Assembly (NCBI RefSeq): GCF_947632445.1
Contig: NZ_CANRPM010000031.1
Span: forward strand, 1-34,057
Direction: 5' to 3'
From: an uncultured Bacteroides sp.
Lineage (GTDB): Bacteria; Bacteroidota; Bacteroidia; Bacteroidales; Bacteroidaceae
Length of the DNA stretch: 34,057 bases
Shown here: piece by piece, positions 34,002 to 34,057 of the stretch
Position numbering within the stretch: position 1 is the stretch's first letter
Layout: each line of letters starts with the position of its first letter
The notes under the pieces: model-generated
What the model saw: the letters and a program-made list of their open reading frames with translations, nothing else
Told to the model about the DNA's origin: nothing
Database searches by the model: none
Program-made: the position numbers and the translations under genes

Positions 34002-34057
34002 ATCGCGACATCATTAGAGTTTCGTTTATGGCGTAGTGATACATTGAATCGTCCATT

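Noticed and set aside
1..34057. rRNA or tRNA genes
   Set aside because: No tRNA cloverleaf with a TTCRANNC arm or rRNA-like sequence was seen; in particular the candidate attachment site is not in a tRNA gene. A dedicated RNA scan was not possible here.

Overview
The window reads as chromosome of a gut Bacteroidales bacterium (Bacteroides/Phocaeicola-like). Start regions often carry the Bacteroides -7 element TAnnTTTG rather than strong Shine-Dalgarno sites. The core genes (Rnf complex in the order rseC-B-C-D-G-E-A, serine palmitoyltransferase) and the mobile genes (tandem tyrosine recombinases, MobV relaxase, Mpi-like invertase) all fit that group. These assignments come from reading motifs, not from database searches.

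Left part (1-12032), core chromosome. galE and a seven-gene rseC-rnfBCDGEA operon lie on the minus strand. The operon has a visible promoter in front (7284-7313) and an intrinsic terminator behind (1471-1541). aspS and a diacylglycerol/sphingoid-type lipid kinase follow on the minus strand. The kinase is divergent from a serine palmitoyltransferase gene (plus strand), the first enzyme of Bacteroides sphingolipid synthesis.

Middle and right part (about 12160-32900, possibly to about 33100), an integrative mobilizable element. A perfect 45-bp direct repeat (12162-12206 and 32851-32895) may mark its ends. Its plus-strand backbone has a tandem pair of tyrosine recombinases, a protein of unknown function, a small HTH protein, a DUF3987-type P-loop protein, a zinc-finger/Toprim-like protein, a MobV relaxase with a candidate oriT, and a serine invertase. 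A minus-strand lipocalin-like lipoprotein sits near the left end. No type IV secretion genes are present, so transfer would depend on a helper element.

The most interesting cargo is a defence island read on the minus strand: AbiEi-like antitoxin, AbiEii nucleotidyltransferase toxin, a PLD-like/SNF2 helicase, and a 1250-aa protein. That protein combines a nuclease-like N-terminus, an Eco57I/PglX-type adenine methyltransferase and a TaqI-like specificity region. Just past its 3' end, between it and the invertase, lie two promoterless C-terminal specificity cassettes in the opposite orientation. Each begins with a copy of the same 20-bp sequence that occurs inside the methyltransferase gene (22519-22538, 22889-22908, and inverted at 23679-23698). 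Inversion across these repeats would replace the last ~130 residues of the enzyme in frame. This looks like an invertase-linked specificity-switching restriction/defence system.

The 1.2-kb gap at 32003-33224 has no gene. It holds three members of a palindromic repeat family with a conserved centre and end. Two of them have different but internally complementary arms, and there are divergent promoter-like sites nearby. A PAP2-family phosphatase gene follows, back in apparent chromosome.
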